Under the pieces are notes generated by a model. That model did no database searches and had not been told where the DNA came from. It saw nothing but the letters and a program-made list of their open reading frames with translations. This document shows, one piece after another, positions 26,292 through 32,708 of a stretch of DNA of 56,959 nucleotides (its first letter is position 1; each line of letters begins with the position of its first letter). Source of the stretch: an uncultured Flavobacteriaceae bacterium (GTDB lineage Bacteria > Bacteroidota > Bacteroidia > Flavobacteriales > Flavobacteriaceae). Both the position numbers and the translations under genes were made by a program. The stretch is from contig CALDUF010000059.1 of the NCBI GenBank assembly GCA_937923515.1, positions 1 to 56,959 on the forward strand, read 5' to 3'.

Positions 26292-27254
26292 ATGAAAATA
26301 GTAGTTTTAGACGGCTATACACTAAACCCAGGAGATTTAAACTGGGATAAATTAAAAACCTTTGGTAATGTTACCGTTTTTGATAGAACAGCTTACAACG
26401 ATGTTGATATTATTAGGAATATTGGTGATGCCGAAATTATTTTCACAAACAAAACACCCATCAACAAAAATGTTTTGCAAAGTGCTACTGCATTAAAATA
26501 TATAGGCGTTTTAGCAACTGGATATAATGTTGTTGATATAGCAACCGCTAAAGCAAACGACGTTACAGTAACTAATGTACCAGACTATAGTTCGCAATCT
26601 GTTGCGCAATTTACTATGGCATTAATTTTAGAATTATGTCACCACATAGGCGATCATAACCATGCTGTACAAGAAGGGGATTGGGTGAAAAGTAAAGACT
26701 TTTCGTTTTGGAACTACCCATTAATTGAATTAGCTGGAAAAACACTCGGCCTTATTGGATTTGGTAAAATTGGTAAAGCCACAGCAAAATTAGCTGAAGC
26801 CTTCGGCATGAAAGTTTTAGTATTTAATAGAACGGAATATTCTGAATTTGAAAATGAAAATTTAAAATTCGCCACGTTGGATGATGTTTTACAAAATTCA
26901 GATTTCATAAGCTTACATTGCCCTTTAACTCCAGAAACACAAGGTATTATTAACGCAGATTCAATTGAAAAAATGAGAGATACTGCGTTTTTAATCAATA
27001 CATCAAGAGGACCTTTAGTAAATGAGCTAGATTTGGCTAATGCACTAAATAATAATAGAATTTCTGGAGCTGCTATTGATGTAATTTCTACAGAACCAAT
27101 GCAAGCCGAAAACCCGTTATTGAGAACAAAAAACTGTATAATAACACCGCATATTGCCTGGGCGCCTAAAGAAGCACGCCAACGATTGATGGATACAACT
27201 ATTGAAAATCTAAACACTTTTATAAAAGGCAACCCACAAAATGTTATAAACTAA
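26292..27254 (+). CDS. D-2-hydroxyacid dehydrogenase
   Basis: A 320-residue NAD-dependent dehydrogenase. The Rossmann motif is LGLIGFGKIGKATAKLAEAF. The substrate Arg lies in INTSRGPLVNE, a Glu in DVISTEPMQAENPLL, and the catalytic His in CIITPHIAWAP. It resembles glycerate or hydroxypyruvate dehydrogenases; the substrate is uncertain. It is monocistronic and ends at a strong terminator shared with the convergent tRNA unit. Confidence 0.92.
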   Translation: MKIVVLDGYTLNPGDLNWDKLKTFGNVTVFDRTAYNDVDIIRNIGDAEIIFTNKTPINKNVLQSATALKYIGVLATGYNVVDIATAKANDVTVTNVPDYSSQSVAQFTMALILELCHHIGDHNHAVQEGDWVKSKDFSFWNYPLIELAGKTLGLIGFGKIGKATAKLAEAFGMKVLVFNRTEYSEFENENLKFATLDDVLQNSDFISLHCPLTPETQGIINADSIEKMRDTAFLINTSRGPLVNELDLANALNNNRISGAAIDVISTEPMQAENPLLRTKNCIITPHIAWAPKEARQRLMDTTIENLNTFIKGNPQNVIN

Positions 27255-27288
27255 AAAAGACTTTTCATAAAAATGAAAAGTCTTTTTT
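27253..27288. terminator. Bidirectional terminator between the dehydrogenase and the tRNA-Pro unit
   Basis: A-run with GACTTTTCAT, a 4-base loop, ATGAAAAGTC and a T-run form a stem of about 16 bp. It starts within the last codons of the dehydrogenase gene and lies directly after the tandem hairpin repeats of the minus-strand tRNA unit, so it can end both transcripts. Confidence 0.88.
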
Positions 27289-27293
27289 TGGAT

Positions 27294-27454
27294 GGTCACG
27301 CTTTGCGGCGTGACGACTTCTATGTTGTCGGGGTGGTCACGCTTTGCGGCGTGACGACCTCTTGTTGTCGGGGTGGTCACGCTTTGTGGCGTGACGACCT
27401 CCTGTTGTCGGGGTGGTCACGCTTTGTGGCGTGACGACCTCCTGTTGTCGGGGT
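27294..27454 (-). repeat. Four tandem 40-41 bp hairpin repeats mimicking the tRNA 3' half
   Basis: Units begin at 27294, 27335, 27375 and 27415. Read on the minus strand, each has GAGGTC (or AAGTC), a hairpin GTCACGC-CACAAA-GCGTGAC (CGCAAA in two units), then CACCCCG and the trailer GACAACA. GAGGTC, CACCCCG and GACAACA are the variable loop, 3' acceptor strand and trailer of the neighbouring tRNA-Pro(TGG); the hairpin takes the place of the T-arm. The units are nearly identical and touch each other with no spacers. They lie between the tRNA 3' end and the terminator, so they should be transcribed with the tRNA. Confidence 0.92.
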
Positions 27455-27522
27455 GGCAGGATTCGAACCTGCGACCTCCGCGTCCCAAACGCGGCGCGAT
27501 AACCGGGCTACGCTACACCCCG
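27448..27522 (-). tRNA. tRNA-Pro (anticodon TGG)
   Basis: Acceptor CGGGGTG/CACCCCG with discriminator A, D-arm with CGGTTA loop, anticodon stem CCGCG/CGCGG around TTTGGGA (anticodon TGG), T-arm GCAGG-TTCGAAT-CCTGC. CCA is not encoded. Its first ten bases (27513-27522) are also the last codons and TAG stop of the GIY-YIG gene. There is only this one intact copy in the window, and the nearest promoter lies about 365 bases upstream, beyond the GIY-YIG gene and a remodelled tRNA copy. Confidence 0.96.
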
Positions 27523-27755
27523 AAATAGTTATCTAAATATCGTTTTGCGCCTCTTTTTTTAATTCGCTTTTCTAAAACCATAGCTTCAGAACGCGTTTTA
27601 AGCTCAATTTGCAAAACTAATTCCCAAGGTGCGCCTGTCGTAGTGGATGGCACACGCCCTAGGTTATGTCTTTCTAATCTCTTATCAATATCACTAGTTT
27701 GACCTATGTAATATCTAGAACGTTTTTTACTAAAAAGTATGTACACTACAAACAT
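27513..27755 (-). CDS. GIY-YIG nuclease-family protein
   Basis: A complete 80-residue single-domain GIY-YIG protein: VYIL (GIY strand, residue 4), YYIGQT (YIG strand, residue 15), KRLERHNLG with the conserved Arg and His, PWELV, and the metal-binding Glu62 in EAMVLEKRIKKR. It is close to the COG2827/YhbQ-type stand-alone nucleases, which in other contexts cut branched or specific DNA. The ATG at 27755 follows the remodelled tRNA copy by 12 bases, so that structure would be its 5' leader. The final residues NYFGV and the stop are written in the tRNA leader and acceptor sequence. Confidence 0.92.
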   Translation of the reverse strand: MFVVYILFSKKRSRYYIGQTSDIDKRLERHNLGRVPSTTTGAPWELVLQIELKTRSEAMVLEKRIKKRGAKRYLDNYFGV

Positions 27756-27767
27756 ATGTTCTTTTTA

Positions 27768-27866
27768 GTGGGTGGTCACGCCTCTAGCGTGACGACCTCC
27801 GCGTCCCAAACGCGGCGCGATAATAACGCCAAGGCGTTATCTACGTCAGGGCTACGATACACCCCG
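27768..27866 (-). pseudogene. Remodelled tRNA-Pro(TGG) copy with hairpins in place of the D-loop and T-arm
   Basis: On the minus strand it starts CGGGGTGTATCGTAGCCC like the intact tRNA. The D-loop bases GGT are then replaced by 26 bases containing ATAACGCC-TT-GGCGTTAT. The anticodon arm CCGCG-TTTGGGA-CGCGG and GAGGTC are unchanged. The T-arm is replaced by GTCACGC-TAGAG-GCGTGAC, and the 3' acceptor strand is CACCCAC, pairing with five of seven bases. It cannot be a working tRNA, but it still folds into a cloverleaf-like structure directly ahead of the GIY-YIG start codon. Confidence 0.85.
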
Positions 27867-27887
27867 AAATAGTTATCTAAGCGGATG

Positions 27888-27895
27888 CAAATATA
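27888..27895 (-). promoter_or_regulatory. -7 box (TATATTTG) of the tRNA-Pro/GIY-YIG unit
   Basis: Minus-strand TATATTTG is an exact TAnnTTTG match, 21 bases before the 5' end of the remodelled tRNA. This is probably the original tRNA-Pro promoter; it is the only good candidate for the whole unit down to the terminator at 27253. Confidence 0.6.
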
Positions 27896-27984
27896 ATTCT
27901 TTAAACCAGTTTTTAAAGTGTTTTTTAAGAAAAATTTAGTTTTTCAAATTTTTACGTGTTTTAGAAAACTTCTAATTTCGGCTG

Positions 27985-30132
27985 GTGAAAAAAAAACTAT
28001 GTCTTTCTTTATTATTTACAGTAATAGTCGTGCAAATCTTCTATTCTCAAAATAATAAAACGAATACTACTAACGATAGTATTAGCAACAAAAAATATAG
28101 CCCTAAAACTAAAGAAAAACCGGCGTTACTAAACGAAGTTATAATTAACGCCAACCATTTACCTACGCAATTAAAACGTGCTACATCTAGCACTGCGCTT
28201 ATTTCTAACAAAGCAATAGAGCGTGCAAATAATACTAATATAAATGAGGCATTAAATAGAGTTTCGGGAGTTTTTATGCAATCTGGTGCTCTAAATACTA
28301 ACCGCATTACCATAAGAGGTGTAGGTTCTAGAAATTTATTTGGCACAAGCAAAATTAGAGCTTACTTTAAAGATATACCACTAACAAACGGCAGTGGCGA
28401 AACGAGTTTAGAAGATTTTGAATTGGGTGCAATCTCAAGAATAGAAATTACAAAAGGAGCCACATCTAGCACCTACGGCGCAGGCCTAGGTGGTGTAATT
28501 CAACTACTACCAAAAGCTGCAAGTTTTAACACGACAACTCTTAAAAATGAAACTACAATTGGTTCTTTTGGATTATTTAAAAATCTATCTCAAGTAAATT
28601 ATGGTAATACCTCTAATGCTTTAAAATTGGTGTTTAGCACAACGCAAAGCGATGGTTTTAGAGCCAACAACAGGTATAATAGAGACGCCCTAACATTTAA
28701 TTCTACTCACAAATTAAACACAAAAACAGAGCTTTCTATTCTTGGTACGTTTTCAGATTTAAAAGCGTTTATTCCAAGTTCTTTAAACGCTACAGATTTT
28801 AGAAACAATCCAGAATCGGCAGCATTTACTTGGGGAGCTTCAAGAGGATTTGAGGATACCAAACGTGGTTTATTAGGTATTTCACTACAGCATACATTCA
28901 CTAAAAATATATCTCAAAACACCAGCGTTTTTGGCTCTTTTAGAAACTCTTACGAACCTAGACCTTTTAATATTTTAGATGAATCGGTTTTAGGTTACGG
29001 CTTAAGGCATCGGTTTATTGGAAATTTCAACATAAATGCTAAAACATTTAATTGGACTTCAGGAATAGAAATTTTTAAAGATAATTTTAAACATCAAACG
29101 TTTGAAAATTTGTATCAAGATTTTCCTGAGGGAAACGGTAGTGTTCAAGGAAATCCATTATCAAACTTCAAAGAAAAAAGGCAATATTACAATGTGTTTT
29201 TTGAAGGCAGATATGAAATTGCAACTGCAACCAACATTGTTTTAGGAATAAACTACAATAAAACAACATACAATCTAAAAGATCGATTTCCTGTTTCAAA
29301 TTCTAATAGAGATGACTCTGGAAATTTTAAATTCAATGGTATTGTATCACCAAAAATTGGAATCTTACATCAGTTAAACACAACATCAAACCTATATGCT
29401 AATGTTAGTCACGGTTTTTCACCTTTGTCATTAGAAGAAACCTTGCGACCAGATGGACAAATCAACACAAATTTAAATCCAGAAACAGGATGGAACTTTG
29501 AGATTGGCGCAAAAGGAGTTGCCATTAAAAACAAACTGCAATACAATATTTCTGTATATCGCTTAGCAATCAAAAATCTTTTAGTAGCGCGAAGAACTGC
29601 CGAAGATGTTTTTATAGGCGTAAACGCAGGAAAAACAAACCATGATGGTTTAGAAATGGATTGGACTTACAGCATTTTAAATACTGATAATTTACAATTT
29701 TCCACATTCGGCAGTTACAGTTTAAACCTTTACAAATTTGATGAATTTATTGATGATGATGCCGTTTTTTCAGGAAATGACGTTACTGGCGTTCCTTCAG
29801 ATATTTTAAATTTGGGTATAGAGCTCAACACCTCAACTGGAATATACGGCAATTTAAATTTTCAGCACGTAGGCAAAATACCAATTACAGACAGTAATAG
29901 TTTGTTTAGTGACGCATACAACCTTACAAACCTAAAAATTGGATATCAAAACACAATAACACCACAATTACAATTAAACATTTTTTTAGGTGTTAATAAT
30001 GTTTTTGACGCCGCCTATGCGTCTCAAATTTTAATAAATGCAGGCAGCTTTGGTGGCAATGCGCCACGATATTTTTATCCAGGAAACCCAGTAAACTATT
30101 ATTCTGGTTTTACTTTAAATTATTCGTTTTAA
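27985..30132 (+). CDS. TonB-dependent outer-membrane receptor, possibly for PQQ
   Basis: A 715-residue receptor starting at GTG (signal peptide KKKLCLSLLFTVIVVQIF, ending near YSQ). The plug domain has SNKAIERANNTNINEALNRV, ITIRGVGSRNLFGTSKIRAY and ITKGATSSTYGAGLGGVIQL. A 22-strand-type barrel follows, ending in the aromatic YSGFTLNYSF. The IRGxGSRxxxG...IRxYxxxIP pattern is like that of the PQQ importer PqqU (YncD). The next gene, overlapping by one base, is a PQQ-dependent dehydrogenase, and a cytochrome c follows, which supports PQQ as ligand. Siderophore transport (FecA-like) is the alternative. Confidence 0.9.
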   Translation: MKKKLCLSLLFTVIVVQIFYSQNNKTNTTNDSISNKKYSPKTKEKPALLNEVIINANHLPTQLKRATSSTALISNKAIERANNTNINEALNRVSGVFMQSGALNTNRITIRGVGSRNLFGTSKIRAYFKDIPLTNGSGETSLEDFELGAISRIEITKGATSSTYGAGLGGVIQLLPKAASFNTTTLKNETTIGSFGLFKNLSQVNYGNTSNALKLVFSTTQSDGFRANNRYNRDALTFNSTHKLNTKTELSILGTFSDLKAFIPSSLNATDFRNNPESAAFTWGASRGFEDTKRGLLGISLQHTFTKNISQNTSVFGSFRNSYEPRPFNILDESVLGYGLRHRFIGNFNINAKTFNWTSGIEIFKDNFKHQTFENLYQDFPEGNGSVQGNPLSNFKEKRQYYNVFFEGRYEIATATNIVLGINYNKTTYNLKDRFPVSNSNRDDSGNFKFNGIVSPKIGILHQLNTTSNLYANVSHGFSPLSLEETLRPDGQINTNLNPETGWNFEIGAKGVAIKNKLQYNISVYRLAIKNLLVARRTAEDVFIGVNAGKTNHDGLEMDWTYSILNTDNLQFSTFGSYSLNLYKFDEFIDDDAVFSGNDVTGVPSDILNLGIELNTSTGIYGNLNFQHVGKIPITDSNSLFSDAYNLTNLKIGYQNTITPQLQLNIFLGVNNVFDAAYASQILINAGSFGGNAPRYFYPGNPVNYYSGFTLNYSF

Positions 30133-30161
30133 TGTATCTTTATACCAATAATTCTATGATA

Positions 30162-31289
30162 ATGAAACAGTTTATATCACTTTTGGCAGTACTATCTGTT
30201 TGTTTTTGTTCTTGTGCGCAACAAGAACCTTCTGAAATTTCGGCAGAAACCCCTAAAAAAGTTAATTACGTAACTGAGGTTGTTATTCCTGAAATCAGCA
30301 TCCCTTGGGGTATGGAATTTTTACCAGACGGAAGTATCCTTGTTACAGAAAAAACAGGAACACTTATTCATTTTAAAGACGGCAAAAAAATAACTATTAA
30401 AGGTTTGCCAGAAATTTATTTGAGAGGCCAAGGAGGTTTAATGGATATAAAATTACATCCAAATTACGAAGAAACAGGATGGATTTATTTTTCGCATGCT
30501 TCGGCCGAAGGCGAAGGCGATGGTGGTAACACAGCAATTATTAGAGCGAAACTTAACGAAAACAGCCTTACTAATGTTGAGCAACTTTACAAAGGGGTAC
30601 CAAATACTAAAAAAGGACAGCATTTTGGGTCGCGTATAGAATTTGATAAAGAAGGCTATTTGTATTTTTCTATTGGCGACAGAGGTAATAGAGATGTAAA
30701 CCCACAAGATATTACCAGAGATGGCGGTAAAATTTACAGACTAAATGCCGATGGCTCTATTCCAATAGATAATCCTTTTGTAAATAACGAAGGCGCTAAA
30801 CAAGCTATTTTTAGCTATGGCCACCGTAACCCACAAGGTATGGCTATGCACCCAAAAACTGGTGCTATTTGGGTAAATGAACACGGACCAAAAGGAGGCG
30901 ATGAAATAAATATTGTAGCAAAAGGTAAAAATTTTGGTTGGCCCGTAATTTCATATGGCGTAAACTACAGCGGCACCACATTTACAGAAATTACCGAAAA
31001 AGAAGGTATGGAACAACCTTTATTTTATTGGGTACCCTCTATTGCTCCTAGCGGAATGGCTTTTGTAACTTCTAATAATTACAAAAGCTGGAAAAACAGC
31101 GTTTTAGTAGGTTCTTTAAAATTTCAATATTTGGAGCGCCTTGTTTTAAAAAACAATAAAGTAGTAAAACGCGAAAAACTATTTGAAGGTTTAGGCCGAT
31201 TTAGAAATATAAAACAAGCGCCCAACGGCTATTTATATGCAGGTGTTGAAGGCGTAGGCATCGTTAAAATTGTTCCAGATTCATTTTAA
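30162..31289 (+). CDS. PQQ-dependent sugar dehydrogenase lipoprotein (soluble aldose dehydrogenase type)
   Basis: A 375-residue protein from the ATG at 30162 (MKQFISLLAVLSVCFCSC, lipobox ending at Cys); an upstream ATG at 30132 would spoil the signal peptide. It is a six-bladed propeller of the GDH-B/YliI type: IPWGMEFLPDGSILVTEKTG, GLMDIKLHPNY, FGSRIEFDKEGYLYFSIGDRG, YGHRNPQGMAMHP, EHGPKGGDEIN. Such enzymes oxidise aldoses with PQQ and Ca2+ at the membrane. The following cytochrome c can take the electrons and the preceding receptor may import PQQ. Confidence 0.9.
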   Translation: MKQFISLLAVLSVCFCSCAQQEPSEISAETPKKVNYVTEVVIPEISIPWGMEFLPDGSILVTEKTGTLIHFKDGKKITIKGLPEIYLRGQGGLMDIKLHPNYEETGWIYFSHASAEGEGDGGNTAIIRAKLNENSLTNVEQLYKGVPNTKKGQHFGSRIEFDKEGYLYFSIGDRGNRDVNPQDITRDGGKIYRLNADGSIPIDNPFVNNEGAKQAIFSYGHRNPQGMAMHPKTGAIWVNEHGPKGGDEINIVAKGKNFGWPVISYGVNYSGTTFTEITEKEGMEQPLFYWVPSIAPSGMAFVTSNNYKSWKNSVLVGSLKFQYLERLVLKNNKVVKREKLFEGLGRFRNIKQAPNGYLYAGVEGVGIVKIVPDSF

Positions 31290-31299
31290 AATCACAATC

Positions 31300-31704
31300 A
31301 TGAAAATATTTTTATTTATAGTACTTAGCAGCATTACAACCTTTGGTATTTTTAAAATAAACAATCAAGACAAGCTAAAAGAAAGTATCGCAAGAGGACA
31401 AGAAATTTATACAGATTTTTGTATCAATTGCCACATGGCAGATGGCAAAGGTGTTGAAAAAACATTTCCGCCACTTGCTGGATCTGATTATTTATTAAAT
31501 AAACAAGAAGCTAGTATTCACGGTATCAAGTTTGGGCAAGAAGGTGAAATAGCAGTAAATGGTGTAGTGTATAATAGTTATATGGCACCCATGGGTTTAG
31601 ATGATGAAGAAATTGCCGATGTTATGAATTACATTAACAACAGTTGGGGAAATGCAGTAGAAGGCATGGTAACCCAAGAAAACGTAGCTGCAATAAAAAA
31701 ATAG
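31300..31704 (+). CDS. Periplasmic c-type cytochrome
   Basis: A 134-residue protein from the ATG at 31300 (MKIFLFIVLSSITTFG signal peptide); the open frame extends to 31270 but overlaps the previous gene. One haem motif CINCH lies in YTDFCINCHMADGKG, and a Met ligand is likely in YMAPMGLDDEEI. It ends a three-gene group with the receptor and the PQQ dehydrogenase and is probably the dehydrogenase's electron acceptor. Confidence 0.92.
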   Translation: MKIFLFIVLSSITTFGIFKINNQDKLKESIARGQEIYTDFCINCHMADGKGVEKTFPPLAGSDYLLNKQEASIHGIKFGQEGEIAVNGVVYNSYMAPMGLDDEEIADVMNYINNSWGNAVEGMVTQENVAAIKK

Positions 31705-31736
31705 TTACAATCTACACCTTATCATCATACATTTAC

Positions 31737-31744
31737 TAACTTTG
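31737..31744 (+). promoter_or_regulatory. -7 box (TAACTTTG) of the udk operon
   Basis: TAACTTTG matches TAnnTTTG and stands 28 bases before the udk ATG. No clear -33 TTG. Confidence 0.6.
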
Positions 31745-31772
31745 TTTTTACGCGAAACAAACCAAAAATATT

Positions 31773-32378
31773 ATGTTAGTAATCGGAATTGCAGGAGGCA
31801 CAGGATGCGGCAAAACCACTGTAGTACAACAGCTTTTAAAAGAGCTTCCTGAAGGTGAAGTGGGCGTAATATCTCAAGATTCTTATTACAAAGACACCTC
31901 GCATTTAAGTTATGACGAACGGGTAAAAATTAATTTTGATCACCCCAGAAGCATAGATTTTGATTTACTGGGAGCACACCTTAAAACATTAAAAAATAAC
32001 GAAGCCATACACCAACCTGTATACTCTTTCGTTAAACATAATAGAACGGGCGACACCATTTTAACACATCCTAGAAAAGTTATGATTGTAGAAGGTATTT
32101 TAATACTTACCAATCCTGAACTTCGGGATATGTTTGATATTAAAATTTTTGTACATGCAGATAGTGACGAGCGTTTGATAAGACGTTTGAAACGCGATAT
32201 TTCAGAACGTGGTAGAGATTTAGATGAAGTACTAACGCGGTATAAAACCACCTTAAAACCAATGCATGATCAGTTTATAGAACCTATGAAAGAATATGCA
32301 GATATTATCATACCAAATAACCATTACAATACAGTAGCTATTGATATTGTGCGCACTATAATTAATGAAAAACTGTAA
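31773..32378 (+). CDS. udk: Uridine kinase
   Basis: A 201-residue P-loop kinase: GIAGGTGCGKTTVVQ (Walker A), SQDSYYKD, NFDHPRSIDFDLL, VEGILIL, and IRRLKRDISERGRD. It phosphorylates uridine and cytidine for pyrimidine salvage in the cytoplasm. The next gene starts immediately after its stop codon, and the operon appears to continue through divIC and the methylmalonyl-CoA mutase genes. Confidence 0.96.
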   Translation: MLVIGIAGGTGCGKTTVVQQLLKELPEGEVGVISQDSYYKDTSHLSYDERVKINFDHPRSIDFDLLGAHLKTLKNNEAIHQPVYSFVKHNRTGDTILTHPRKVMIVEGILILTNPELRDMFDIKIFVHADSDERLIRRLKRDISERGRDLDEVLTRYKTTLKPMHDQFIEPMKEYADIIIPNNHYNTVAIDIVRTIINEKL

Positions 32379-32708
32379 ATGAAATCACCCAATACAAATA
32401 ATAAATACCTAAAACCATTTAAGAATATTTATATTCTAATTTTGGTGGTATTTGTGGTTTGGATGATTTTTTTTGATAGCAACTCTTGGTTTATACATAA
32501 CGAATTGAATACTGAGATTAGCAATTTAGAAGCTGAAAAAGAATACTATAAAAAGAATAAAGAAAAAGACGATAAAGCGTTTAAAAAACTAAGCTCTCCA
32601 GATGGTTTAGAAAAATTTGCCCGCGAAGCGTATTATATGAAACGCGAAAACGAAGACATTTTTATCATTGAATACGAAGATAGTTTAAAAACAAAAGATG
32701 ATGAATGA
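32379..32708 (+). CDS. Septum-formation initiator (DivIC/FtsB-like)
   Basis: A 109-residue bitopic protein: a short cytoplasmic N-terminus, one membrane helix (IYILILVVFVVWMIFF), a coiled coil (HNELNTEISNLEAEKEYYKK) and the conserved LEKFAREAYYMKRENEDIF. It belongs to the FtsB/DivIC family of the divisome. It starts directly after udk and overlaps mutA by 11 bases. Confidence 0.9.
   Translation: MKSPNTNNKYLKPFKNIYILILVVFVVWMIFFDSNSWFIHNELNTEISNLEAEKEYYKKNKEKDDKAFKKLSSPDGLEKFAREAYYMKRENEDIFIIEYEDSLKTKDDE

Larger units (their letters stand above)
27505..27880. repeat. Direct repeats flanking the GIY-YIG gene
   Basis: The 32 bases at 27505-27536 recur at 27849-27880 with one difference; the offset is 344 bp. 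A second matching block of 31 identical bases is 27472-27502 versus 27793-27823 (tRNA anticodon arm). The blocks cover the tRNA 5' half and its 5' leader, which also encode the last seven residues of the nuclease. This is the footprint of a duplication or insertion of about 344 bp into tRNA-Pro(TGG). Confidence 0.9.

Noticed and set aside
27294-27454. CRISPR array
   Set aside because: The 40-bp units are directly adjacent with no unique spacers, and no cas genes are present; the units copy parts of the neighbouring tRNA.
27768-27866. Second functional tRNA-Pro(TGG)
   Set aside because: The first two acceptor pairs are lost, the D-loop carries a 26-base hairpin insert and the T-arm lacks the TTC loop, so it cannot act as a normal tRNA.
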